Of a stretch of DNA of 64,000 nt, positions 36,895 through 45,550 are shown piece after piece. The notes beneath the pieces were generated by a model that was not told where the DNA came from, ran no database searches, and saw only the letters and a program-made list of their open reading frames with translations. Numbering within the stretch: position 1 is the stretch's first letter; the number at the start of each line of letters is the position of its first letter. A program made the translations under genes and the position numbers. This DNA is from Chryseobacterium taeanense (lineage in GTDB: Bacteria; Bacteroidota; Bacteroidia; Flavobacteriales; Weeksellaceae): contig NZ_FNDW01000002.1 of assembly GCF_900099685.1 (NCBI RefSeq), forward strand, positions 372,001 to 436,000. Direction: 5' to 3'.

Positions 36895-37264
36895 CGGATA
36901 TAGTTCTTAAGTCCTTTTTAATTCTTATTTATATGCAATAATAAGGAAAATCCTCACTTTTATAAATTTTTTATAATCATTAATCTTTAACGCAAATAAT
37001 ATGCCTAGACTTTAATCATAATTTTTAATATATTTCATTTTATAGTGATATAAATTATTTTTGGTATATTATATTTATAGTTTACTTATTAAGAATAGCG
37101 AAGATTTGTCGCTTTTTGATGTAGTATTGCCGTGGATGGCTATACATAATTCTTAAATTTTTGAAAGTTAATAAAGATTTTAAATGAATTGTTTAAAAAT
37201 GGTCTGCTTTATGCTAAGAGTATAACAAGTTTACATCAGATCAAACACTTTTAAATATTAAATT
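36895..37264. other. Intergenic region without a gene
   Basis: A 370-base AT-rich gap between the divergent LOV kinase and the 51-residue gene. It should hold promoters for both, but no clear TTG-N19-TAnnTTTG is seen. TTTTTGGTATATTATA near 37068-37083 resembles the GTGGTAT element found upstream of nearby stress genes. Confidence 0.4.
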
Positions 37265-37420
37265 ATGAAAGAATCTACACAATGGGAAAATTCCCTGTCA
37301 TTGAACAGAGAAATTGAACGCCAAAAAGCTTTAAAAGCACTTGAAAAAGCAAAAATGATTAAGAGAAAAGTTATTTTTCTTCCCAGAGGAGCATCCGGGA
37401 GTTCCAAACTTAACTTTTAA
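37265..37420 (+). CDS. Small 51-residue basic protein
   Basis: ATG at 37265 opens a 51-codon frame ending in TAA at 37418-37420. The product begins MKESTQWENSLSLNREIERQ, is charged and helical in the first 35 residues and ends FLPRGASGSSKLNF. It has no signal peptide. Coding is supported by good codon use, a spaced AT-rich leader and a bidirectional terminator downstream, but no family is recognised. Confidence 0.55.
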   Translation: MKESTQWENSLSLNREIERQKALKALEKAKMIKRKVIFLPRGASGSSKLNF

Positions 37421-37750
37421 TGCCGTTTTTAAGAAGTAATAAAAAATTAGGAATAATAATAATTTTAAACCATGACGGAATCTGTTGTGTTTTTTTCTTG
37501 TATATAAGGATGTGTATTTAAGAAAACATTTCAACTAATTTCATTAAATAAAAAGTCCTATAATTTATATTATGTTAAATTGAATATATTTCGAGTTCTT
37601 TCTACAACTTGAAAAATCTTTGATTTTGATCCTTTGAAAACTTTTGATATTACAGCTCATTGCGGTATAATTATCTTTTTGCGGTTAATTCTGAAATTAG
37701 CTTAAACAGTTTTATTTATTCACTAATTAACCTAATAATGATAAAATAAT
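37421..37750. other. AT-rich intergenic region without a gene
   Basis: About 330 bases between the small gene and a bidirectional terminator. All frames are closed by frequent stops, and I see no promoter, repeat or RNA gene. Confidence 0.5.
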
Positions 37751-37790
37751 AAAAGACTATCTGAAAAATAAAAAGTTCAGATAGTCTTTT
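37751..37790. terminator. Bidirectional terminator
   Basis: AAAAGACTATCTGAA (37751-37765) pairs perfectly with TTCAGATAGTCTTTT (37776-37790). It can serve the decarboxylase gene on the minus strand and the small gene on the plus strand. Confidence 0.85.
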
Positions 37791-37843
37791 TGAAAACGAA
37801 TTAAATGATATTATTTAAAATTTGAAATGATAAAACTTACAAT

Positions 37844-39166
37844 TTATACAACTACACCAATTCTAGCTTTCACAGGAATATTTGAGGTATTCAGGCTTGG
37901 TGTCTGTCCGTGGAAATCAAAATCAATATTAACGCCCGGACGGAAAATCAGGCAATGCGTAGATCCTCCAAAATGAAATGTACCAATCGGATCTCCTTTT
38001 TTAACGTGATCTCCTTCACGAACGGTAATTTCACAGCTTGAAACTTCCGCCATTCCGATAGCGACAAAGCACATCAACCCGATTTTATCATTATCTGACT
38101 GAATAAATACCAATGCACGTGTTGCCAATTCTGCGATATATCCCTGAGAATCATTAGGTCCTGCCGGATCATAACCTTCAGCAGGCGCTTCAGAATAGTA
38201 AGTGCCGGGAACATTCTGGATAGCAACTATTTTACCATCTACCGGACTGTTCCAGCGATGATAAGTTTTAGCACATAAAAATGCCTGATAAACAGTACTG
38301 TTATCACCAAATTCATGAGCCAGTTTGTGATTATCCATAATATCTAATAGTGAATATGGTTGTCCTTTCATCCAGAATTTATCTTTCATCATAGCATTAT
38401 TGACGCAATTATACGGAGCCGATTCACATGCATTGACAATCACAGACGGATCTTTATCTTCTTCACTTACTTCTCTTACACCCGGATTGAATTCTCTGGT
38501 GAAAAAATCATCCCAGCTTTTGTATCCAAAATAGGGTTCATTTGGTTTACATTGGTAATTGTAGATGAAATTATCCAGAGCTTCATATGGGTCATTACCT
38601 TTCCCTCTCAGCGGATCCATACTGGCAATAGCTTCCAAAGCTACAGGTGAAAACCATCCTACCGGATTCGTGTAATCCGGCTGTGGCTGATCTATGGAAC
38701 CATTTACCAACACATAACGGGAGTCTGAAGAGCTTAGAAAATTTTTCCATTCGTTTAGGATAACCTGAAGTTTTTGATTCACCAACGCATTGGTAAACGT
38801 GAGATATCCTCCTTCTGTACCCATAGCCCAGTCGAGAATCGCATTAACAGGAAATCCCACAAGCCCGATTTTGTCTTCAATCTGGCTGTAACAAGGGGCT
38901 TCCCGAAGAATCTGATTCATAATCTGAAGCATCGTTTCAAAGTTTTTTACCTGATCGTTGTACCCTTGAGGAACCTGATCGTACATACTGGTAAACCCCA
39001 TATAAAGTACTGCGTCCTTATAAATAGCATTTCTGAGATCTTCAATGGCAGGATTCAGGGCAAGCGGGTTTGCATTTACCCGATTAACTTTCTTTTCGAT
39101 CCAGCGATTAAGAAAATTTCTGTCGGATGGAAGCCATTTTCCAACCCTGTATTTAACATGATTCAT
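37844..39166 (-). CDS. PSD-family decarboxylase, PsiD-like architecture
   Basis: The 440-residue protein carries a phosphatidylserine-decarboxylase domain in its C-terminal half (about 215-440) with GGST, where Ser402 would become the pyruvoyl group after self-cleavage. The N-terminal half (about 40-180) looks like the PSDC domain (recalled Pfam 12588) that precedes the catalytic domain in the fungal tryptophan decarboxylase PsiD (about 439 residues). Ordinary bacterial PSD enzymes are about 220-320 residues and membrane bound; this one has no membrane segment. I therefore favour a soluble amino-acid decarboxylase; the substrate is open. Confidence 0.82.
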   Translation of the reverse strand: MNHVKYRVGKWLPSDRNFLNRWIEKKVNRVNANPLALNPAIEDLRNAIYKDAVLYMGFTSMYDQVPQGYNDQVKNFETMLQIMNQILREAPCYSQIEDKIGLVGFPVNAILDWAMGTEGGYLTFTNALVNQKLQVILNEWKNFLSSSDSRYVLVNGSIDQPQPDYTNPVGWFSPVALEAIASMDPLRGKGNDPYEALDNFIYNYQCKPNEPYFGYKSWDDFFTREFNPGVREVSEEDKDPSVIVNACESAPYNCVNNAMMKDKFWMKGQPYSLLDIMDNHKLAHEFGDNSTVYQAFLCAKTYHRWNSPVDGKIVAIQNVPGTYYSEAPAEGYDPAGPNDSQGYIAELATRALVFIQSDNDKIGLMCFVAIGMAEVSSCEITVREGDHVKKGDPIGTFHFGGSTHCLIFRPGVNIDFDFHGQTPSLNTSNIPVKARIGVVV

Positions 39167-39343
39167 AATAGAGTATTTTCTCCTTACTCATATGGCTTTT
39201 CAGGATGCGCCCCGTTTGATATGGTTTCTGGTCTCCATGGTTATTAGTTGGTATAAAATTACACCGAAAACATCCTTACAGGCAAGGGTGATTTTACTTA
39301 AAAATAAATTTCCGTACTAATACGCAATTCATTTTAGTATAAC

Positions 39344-39378
39344 AAAAAGGCTTTCTCTATTGAAAAAACCTTTTTTTA
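39344..39378. terminator. Probable bidirectional terminator
   Basis: AAAAAGG (39344-39350) and CCTTTTTTT (39369-39377) with AT-rich inner pairs lie downstream of the DUF2383 gene. Confidence 0.6.
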
Positions 39379-39417
39379 TTTATTGAATTTTATTTGAGCT
39401 TTAAATCTGGAATTTTA

Positions 39418-39870
39418 CTACTTATACCTGCTCATATTTTCAAACTGATGATAAGAATCTTTAATATTTTTTAAATGTTCTGAAACAATATCAAGACTTT
39501 CCGGGCTAAGTTTACCGCTGTCGATTGCATTTTGGTAAGCATCAATTGCAGCTTTTTCACCGAAAATAACATTTTCAATCGTAGACTCTTCTTTATTTCC
39601 CAATGTAAAAGAATTTTTAATATCAATCCATGTTCTGTGAAGCGCTCCGGCTACGGATGTTGAATCTTCGGGAGTTTCTCCATCATCCTGAATGAGATTG
39701 ATTAATTCATTTTTCATCACTTTTGAAAGTGAACTCAAGCGTGCATATTCAGATTTTACATCGGGATAGTTTTCCCATACTTTTCCTTCAACCTTTGAAA
39801 AACCTTCGATCCTGTCATTAGTAATATGCAACAGGTCATTAAGTACTGATGCTTCTTCTTTATTTTTCAT
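39418..39870 (-). CDS. DUF2383/PA2169-type four-helix-bundle protein
   Basis: I start at 39870 (MKNKEEASVLNDLLHITNDR), since the 18-codon upstream extension (to 39924) is not family-like. About 150 residues: a helical bundle of the PA2169/DUF2383 type, related to ferritin-like folds, with AALHRTWIDIK and EKAAIDAYQNAI. Members are commonly stress- or stationary-phase induced. A GTGGTAT element lies about 60 bases upstream on the same strand. Confidence 0.82.
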   Translation of the reverse strand: MKNKEEASVLNDLLHITNDRIEGFSKVEGKVWENYPDVKSEYARLSSLSKVMKNELINLIQDDGETPEDSTSVAGALHRTWIDIKNSFTLGNKEESTIENVIFGEKAAIDAYQNAIDSGKLSPESLDIVSEHLKNIKDSYHQFENMSRYK

Positions 39871-40031
39871 ACTGTTATAATTTTGGTGTTCTTGAACAAG
39901 TGCAATAACTATACCCGACAGCATTATCGGAATACCACATTAATATATTTAAAGAATTATGAATTAACACTTATAATAATCCTTATAACTTTTTTGTGCG
40001 TATTTTTATCCTAAATTCACAAAATCTACTT

Positions 40032-40829
40032 ATGAATTCATTAGAAAACTGTAATATAAAAGCTATTTTTTTTGACGTTGATGGTACGCTAATCAGCTTT
40101 AAAACCAATAAAATTCCCGAATCTACCCAAAAGGCGATCAAAAACCTGCGGCAAAAAGGTATTAAAGTAATTGTTGCCACAGGACGTTCCATAAATTCTT
40201 TAGATCATATCAGGCATATTTCCTTTGACGGATTTATAACGTTTAATGGCGGATACTGTATAACGGCCGAAGGGAAAGTAATGTTTAAAAAATATATTGA
40301 TTCGGGTGATATAAAGAGTCTTGTGAATTATTCACAGAATTTTCCTTTAAGTTATTCATTAATGTATGAAGATAAAGTAGAGATCAGTGATGCTACTCCT
40401 GAAGTTGTTGGAATGTATGGTCATATTAATATTCCTGTCCCACCGGTTCACGATAAAGATAATATTGATACAGACCATGTACTGCAGGCAAATATTTTTC
40501 TGGGACCTGAAGATGAAAAAAAATTCATGGATACTATAATGCCAAATTCTGTAGCATCCAGATGGACTCCCCTTTTTGCAGATGTCAATCATCATGAAAT
40601 CAATAAATTTACAGGGATTAAACATTTTTGCAGCCATTTTGATATTGATATTGCAGAAACGATGGCTTTCGGTGATGGCGGAAATGATATTTCAATGCTC
40701 AAGCATACTAAAATCGGTGTTGCGATGGGAAATGCAAACGAAAATGTAAAGAAAATTGCTGATTATGTGACTAAAGATATTGACGATCATGGTATAGAAT
40801 CTGCGCTTATTTACTTTCGAATCATTTAA
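40032..40829 (+). CDS. HAD-superfamily hydrolase, Cof type
   Basis: The phosphatase of the Cof/IIB subfamily acts on small phosphorylated metabolites. With the start at 40032 (MNSLENCNIKAIFFDVDGTL) it is 265 residues; the in-frame ATG at 39996 would add 12 residues with no match. Motif I is FFDVDGT, motif II is VATGRS, and motif IV is GDGGNDISML. The cap domain lies between (about 85-185). The substrate cannot be read from sequence. It stands alone. Confidence 0.9.
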   Translation: MNSLENCNIKAIFFDVDGTLISFKTNKIPESTQKAIKNLRQKGIKVIVATGRSINSLDHIRHISFDGFITFNGGYCITAEGKVMFKKYIDSGDIKSLVNYSQNFPLSYSLMYEDKVEISDATPEVVGMYGHINIPVPPVHDKDNIDTDHVLQANIFLGPEDEKKFMDTIMPNSVASRWTPLFADVNHHEINKFTGIKHFCSHFDIDIAETMAFGDGGNDISMLKHTKIGVAMGNANENVKKIADYVTKDIDDHGIESALIYFRII

Positions 40830-40931
40830 TTATCAGTAACTTTTATATATTTCTATCTGTTTTTTATTTTATTGTGGTATGTATTTTTACATAATTTAAT
40901 ATAAAAAGGCACAATATGTGTATATAGTTAA

Positions 40932-41126
<195 letters not shown>

Positions 41127-41148
41127 ATCTGCCTACAAACGGAAAATA

Positions 41149-41187
41149 AAAAGCTGGAATCAATAAGATGTCCAGCTTTTATTTTTT
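41149..41187. terminator. Bidirectional terminator
   Basis: AAAAGCTGGA (41149-41158) pairs perfectly with TCCAGCTTTT (41171-41180), then ATTTTTTT. It separates the small membrane gene and the convergent OmpH gene. Confidence 0.9.
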
Positions 41188-41203
41188 TGAAATTCTACTT
41201 TTA

Positions 41204-41773
41204 TTACTTACCCGCAGATTTTGCAGTACCTGTAGCACCAAGCTTAGATTTTACTGTTGGTGTAATATCTTCACCTCCGTCTACATAGGCAAGATTACTG
41301 TTTCCCTGTGAAGCAGCAACGTCAAATACATATGCCAACCCTTTTTCTTTAGCAACGGTAGAGATCATTGTGCTTACTTTTTGCTGAATAGGTGTAAATA
41401 ATTCAGATTGTTTTTTAGATACATCCTGAGCCGCTTTTGTTCTGGCTTCTTCTATACCTTTTCCTAAAGTCTGAAGTTCTGTCTGTGCAGCAGTAAGTTC
41501 TTTAATAACAGTTTCTTTATTTGCCTCACTTATTGTTTTTTCCTTGTCCTGAGCTGCTTTCAGCTTGGTCTGATAAGTGGTGATTAATTTTTCAATTTCA
41601 CTTTGCTTTGTTTTTGTGAAAGCATCCAGAGAAGCTTCTGCTGTTTTTGCTTCAGGAAGATTGGCAAAAATATCATCAGAATTAACGTGACCGATTTTTT
41701 GTTGTGCATTTGCCATATTGGTAGCCAGGAAAAGTCCTGCTGCTAAAGAAAATGCTGTGATTAACTTTTTCAT
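41204..41773 (-). CDS. OmpH/Skp-family periplasmic chaperone
   Basis: The 189-residue protein has a signal peptide (about 1-23, ending ANAQQ), then IGHVNSDDIFANLP and a long charged coiled coil (about 45-130) typical of Skp, which holds outer-membrane proteins in the periplasm. The C-terminal segment (about 135-175; GLAYVFDVAASQGNSNLAYVDG) is characteristic of the Bacteroidota members. On the minus strand TATATTTG (41811-41818) upstream fits a -7 element. Confidence 0.92.
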   Translation of the reverse strand: MKKLITAFSLAAGLFLATNMANAQQKIGHVNSDDIFANLPEAKTAEASLDAFTKTKQSEIEKLITTYQTKLKAAQDKEKTISEANKETVIKELTAAQTELQTLGKGIEEARTKAAQDVSKKQSELFTPIQQKVSTMISTVAKEKGLAYVFDVAASQGNSNLAYVDGGEDITPTVKSKLGATGTAKSAGK

Positions 41774-41856
41774 CTTAATTATATATATTTAATTTATCTT
41801 TTAAAGACAGCAAATATAATAAATATACCTATATGCTTAGTGATATTGTTAAAAAA

Positions 41857-41883
41857 GAAGCCCGAATACTATATCCGGACTTC
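41857..41883 (-). terminator. Terminator of the aldo/keto reductase gene
   Basis: GAAGCCCG (41857-41864) pairs with CGGACTTC (41876-41883), one wobble. On the minus strand it is followed by TTTTTT. Confidence 0.8.
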
Positions 41884-41932
41884 ATAATTGTGATATGTAA
41901 TTAAAAAAATTGATTGCTGATATAAAACTTTA

Positions 41933-42922
41933 TTATTCAGGAACCTGTGCTTTTTCATAAATTAATCCTTCCGATTTTAATTCTTTCCAGAAATCTGTGG
42001 GAATACTTTCATGAAGAGCATTTACATTATCTTCTACCTGCTGCGGTCTACTTGCTCCGGGAATAATAGAAACAAACTCTTCTGCTGCCAGCACAAAATG
42101 AAGCGCCGCATCTACAATATCAATATCATACCTTTTGGCAATTTCTGAGATTTTATCACGCTTTTCGGTCATGCCTTTAGGGATAACGTCTTTGTAATTA
42201 TATCTGGGTCTTCCGTTTATAAATCCTGAATTGTACCCTGCCCCGGAAACGAGCTTCACACCTGCTTTCTTAACGGCCGGAAGCAACCTGTCGACTGCGT
42301 CTTCGTGTTCAAGGATAGAATATTGTGTTGCAGAAAGACAAATATCAGGATCGGCAGAATCAAGACAATCCAGAATAGGTTCTATTTTATTGACACCCAT
42401 TCCCCAGGCTTTAATAACGCCCTGATCTCTCAGTTCTGACAAAACTTTAAATGCTCCTTCCCTTGCCTGCTTCAGAAAATATGGATACCGATCACCTACC
42501 TGATCTTCCGACAAGTCGTGGACATACACAATATCAATATGGTTAAGCCGTGTTCTCTCAAGGCTTTCTTCTATTGATCTTTTGATAGCATCTGCCGTAT
42601 AGTTATGCTCAAAATCAAAATTCAGAGGATCCTGCCACATCGTTGGCGGAACTTCATCTTCAGGAACTTCAACAAACAATCTTCCTACTTTTGTAGAAAT
42701 TACAAATTCATCCCTGTTCTTGCCATGAAGAAAATTCCCGAATCTTCTTTCACTTTTGGTAAGTCCGTACCACGGGGAAGTATCGTAATACCGTATGCCG
42801 AGATCCCATGCTTTCTGCAAAACTTCATAGGAATCTCCGTCCGTAAGAGGTTCAAAAGCGGTTCCGATGGCTACTCCACCCAATCCGAGTCTGTGTTTTT
42901 CTGTTAAAATGTCTGCTTTCAT
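41933..42922 (-). CDS. Aldo/keto reductase
   Basis: The 329-residue NADP-dependent oxidoreductase is of the D-threo-aldose dehydrogenase or pyridoxal dehydrogenase-like subgroup. The tetrad is visible: Asp and Tyr in YDTSPWYGL, Lys in VISTKVG, and His in VYVHDL. The cofactor end SIIPGASRPQQ is clear. It is divergent from an AraC regulator whose start is 100 bases away, so it may be that regulator's target. A sugar-oxidising role is plausible but not shown. Confidence 0.9.
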   Translation of the reverse strand: MKADILTEKHRLGLGGVAIGTAFEPLTDGDSYEVLQKAWDLGIRYYDTSPWYGLTKSERRFGNFLHGKNRDEFVISTKVGRLFVEVPEDEVPPTMWQDPLNFDFEHNYTADAIKRSIEESLERTRLNHIDIVYVHDLSEDQVGDRYPYFLKQAREGAFKVLSELRDQGVIKAWGMGVNKIEPILDCLDSADPDICLSATQYSILEHEDAVDRLLPAVKKAGVKLVSGAGYNSGFINGRPRYNYKDVIPKGMTEKRDKISEIAKRYDIDIVDAALHFVLAAEEFVSIIPGASRPQQVEDNVNALHESIPTDFWKELKSEGLIYEKAQVPE

Positions 42923-43022
42923 ATTTTAATATTTAATATTTGGTTGTCGTAAAGGATACAAAGATTGTGCAGATGCATTTATAAAAAAGAATATTCTTTA
43001 ATTTTACCATAATTTAACTGAA

Positions 43023-43868
43023 ATGGCAAAGACTGAAATACTTTTTCACAAAGATGAACTGAAATCTACAGGTATTGAAATCATTAGTTTGGAAGGTCTT
43101 GAGTTTAAAGACAAAGTTCCGCACCGTGATGACCATTTTATGCTGATTATTCAGATAAAGGGAAATTTTGTTTTGGAGATTGATTTTCGGGAAGTTATCC
43201 TATCGGGATCTTCGCTGTGTTATATTGCTCCGGGTCAGGTGCATCAATATCGGGAACAAGAGAATAATGAAGGATGGATTGTTTTTTTAGAGACGGCTTT
43301 GGTTGCTAAAGCATATCTAGAAGTGCTGAATACCTCACTCAATTCCCATCAATTCAGTGAAATTTCACCAGATGATCTTATTTTTAATTTTATTCCTGTC
43401 TTTAAATCTATGCTTACTATGCAGGCGGAAACTTTCAGTGATTCAATTATCACCTCTCTTACGGACAGCCTTCTCGGAATTTTTGTTCAGAATTTAATGC
43501 AAAGCAGAAAAGCTAAAAATCTGATTGGAGGACAAAAATATAAAACAGTTATTGAATTTAAACATTTGGTTCAGCAACATTACAAAAAACTAAAACAGGT
43601 AAAAGAATATTCGGAAATACTAAATATTACGCCTCTTTATTTAAATGAAATTGTAAAGGAAATCACAGGGTTTTCTGCAAGCCACTGGATTCATGAAGAA
43701 ATTATTCTGGAAGCACAGCGGCTATTATACTATACCGATCTGGATATTAAACAGATTGCCTATCAATTGGGTTATGACGATCATGCTTATTTTTCAAGGT
43801 TTTTCAAAAAGAATACAGGAAATACGGCTTCTCAATTCAGAATCAAAAAAACATTAATTGTCCAATAA
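43023..43868 (+). CDS. AraC-family transcription regulator
   Basis: The 281-residue regulator has an N-terminal cupin-type ligand domain (about 20-120; LCYIAPGQVHQYREQ) and the two C-terminal helix-turn-helices of AraC (about 180-275; IKQIAYQLGYDDHAYFSRFFKK). It lies between the divergent aldo/keto reductase and the downstream MFS gene (76 bases), and it probably controls one or both. Confidence 0.93.
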   Translation: MAKTEILFHKDELKSTGIEIISLEGLEFKDKVPHRDDHFMLIIQIKGNFVLEIDFREVILSGSSLCYIAPGQVHQYREQENNEGWIVFLETALVAKAYLEVLNTSLNSHQFSEISPDDLIFNFIPVFKSMLTMQAETFSDSIITSLTDSLLGIFVQNLMQSRKAKNLIGGQKYKTVIEFKHLVQQHYKKLKQVKEYSEILNITPLYLNEIVKEITGFSASHWIHEEIILEAQRLLYYTDLDIKQIAYQLGYDDHAYFSRFFKKNTGNTASQFRIKKTLIVQ

Positions 43869-43944
43869 TCCCCTTAGATTAGCCATCGTTTTCCCTCACT
43901 TATCAATTTACTTTTGTCACCGTAAAATAATAACATAAAACGGT

Positions 43945-45159
43945 ATGACAATGAAAAATACAAAACCTTTCGCAGGAGCCGACAAAAACATTATTCGAAA
44001 AGAAAAATCTTCAACAAACATTCTTTATCCTCTTATTTTTTCCGTTTTTGCGGTCTATCTTACAATGGGGATTTCTTTAGGCGTATTGCCTGGATTCATT
44101 AAAAATAATTTGCAATTCGGAAACCTTGCCATAGGAATAACCATAGGGCTTCAGTCTCTGGCAGCTTTACTTACAAGAGCTTATGCAGGTAAAATTACGG
44201 ATACGCTGGGTGCAAAAGTGAGCAATCACCGGGGCATTTTTTTAATTTTTATTGCGGGCTTAGTCTACATTTTTGCAGCATTTTCAGATGGCTTTCCTAT
44301 CTTGGCATTAAGCTTACTTATTATTTCAAGAATCATTCACGGAATTGGAGAAAGTATGCTCGTTACAGGAGCGTTAACCTGGGGAATAGGTCTTCTCGGA
44401 GCCAAGAATTCAGGAAAGGTAATGACCTGGAACGGTATAGCGATGTATGCAGGAATAGCTTTGGGAGTACCTTTGAGCATTTTGCTGCAAGGCGAATCCG
44501 GAATTAAATTTCCATTTATACTGATTGTTTTGTTATCCATCGTAAGCTGGCTTCTCACCGCTAAACTTGCGGTTCTTCCTGTCGATGCTACTCATGTGCG
44601 GATTCCGTTTTACAAAGTAATCGGCAAGGTAATGAATCAGGGATTGGCATTGGCATTTTCTTCGATGGGATTTGCGTGTATTGCATCATTTATTGCATTG
44701 CTTTTTGCAGATAAAAACTGGAGCGGTGCATCATTGGGATTTCTTTGTTTCGGTGGGTTCTATATTGCCACAAGGCTCTTTTTTGCCTCCTATCCTGATA
44801 AATTCGGAGGTTATAAAGTAGCATTAGTTTCATTTATTGTAGAAATTATCGGGCAACTATGTATTGGATTTTCAACTTCAGGATGGATGGCAATTGTCGG
44901 TTGTGCATTGACCGGAATAGGTTTTTCACTGGTATTTCCGGCATTGGGTGTTCTGGCAATAAAAAAAGTTCAGCCGCATATGAGAGGAACAGCATTAGGA
45001 GCCTATTCTGCATTTTTTGATCTTTCTTTGGGAGTCGCAGGTCCTGTTGCCGGCCTCATTGCAGGTTGGCTGAATTATCAGTCGATTTATATTTTCGGAG
45101 CAATCAGTGGTTTAACCGCAATTCTTATTTTGTTTAAGGAGAAAAACTCCAGAACATAA
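43945..45159 (+). CDS. MFS transporter, YhhS/arabinose-efflux type
   Basis: The 404-residue inner-membrane protein has 12 predicted transmembrane helices. The first motif-A region shows RAYAGKITDTLGAK (about 77-90), and SRIIHGIGESML fits the TM4 motif of drug/sugar exporters. Its position downstream of the AraC gene suggests control by it. The substrate cannot be told; relatives export drugs or sugars. Confidence 0.9.
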   Translation: MTMKNTKPFAGADKNIIRKEKSSTNILYPLIFSVFAVYLTMGISLGVLPGFIKNNLQFGNLAIGITIGLQSLAALLTRAYAGKITDTLGAKVSNHRGIFLIFIAGLVYIFAAFSDGFPILALSLLIISRIIHGIGESMLVTGALTWGIGLLGAKNSGKVMTWNGIAMYAGIALGVPLSILLQGESGIKFPFILIVLLSIVSWLLTAKLAVLPVDATHVRIPFYKVIGKVMNQGLALAFSSMGFACIASFIALLFADKNWSGASLGFLCFGGFYIATRLFFASYPDKFGGYKVALVSFIVEIIGQLCIGFSTSGWMAIVGCALTGIGFSLVFPALGVLAIKKVQPHMRGTALGAYSAFFDLSLGVAGPVAGLIAGWLNYQSIYIFGAISGLTAILILFKEKNSRT

Positions 45160-45550
45160 ACATCATTTTTCAAATTAACTTTTAATAGGATGAATCAATC
45201 AGGTCCATCTTTTTTCTTAAAAATCAAATAGAAACTTTGCTTATTTAAGTCAATTTATGCAACTCTAAAAACGTGCGCAGCTTTTTAATAAAACCTGCTT
45301 AGGTTTTTGATGAAAGGTGCGCACCTTTGTGATAAGGTGTGCTCAGGTTTTTACCGTTTCGTGCAGGTTGGCTTTAAAAACGCTTTTTAGCTGCTCATGA
45401 TAAATATTTTATAAACATACTTTAAGGTGGGTTTAAATTAACAATATCTTTCTTGAATATCTGAAGTTAATCTTAAATGAATTAAATAACACAGTCTGTT
45501 TTTGGCTTTATTCTTGGAGTTATTCCGCTACCATTTCAATATAAAATTCT
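45160..45550. repeat. Intergenic region with a palindrome and repeated GCTYAGGTTTTT
   Basis: No gene is seen in 391 bases. It contains the perfect 16-bp palindrome AAAGGTGCGCACCTTT (45313-45328), and the sequence GCTYAGGTTTTT occurs twice in the same direction, at 45297-45308 and 45341-45352. It is unlike the hairpin family at 9950-10334. It may be a decayed repeat element or an operator for the downstream dehydrogenase. Confidence 0.5.

Noticed and set aside
40902-40920. GGCACAATATGTGTA as a sigma-54 promoter
   Set aside because: The -12 TTGC element is missing and the spacing to the start codon gives no further support.
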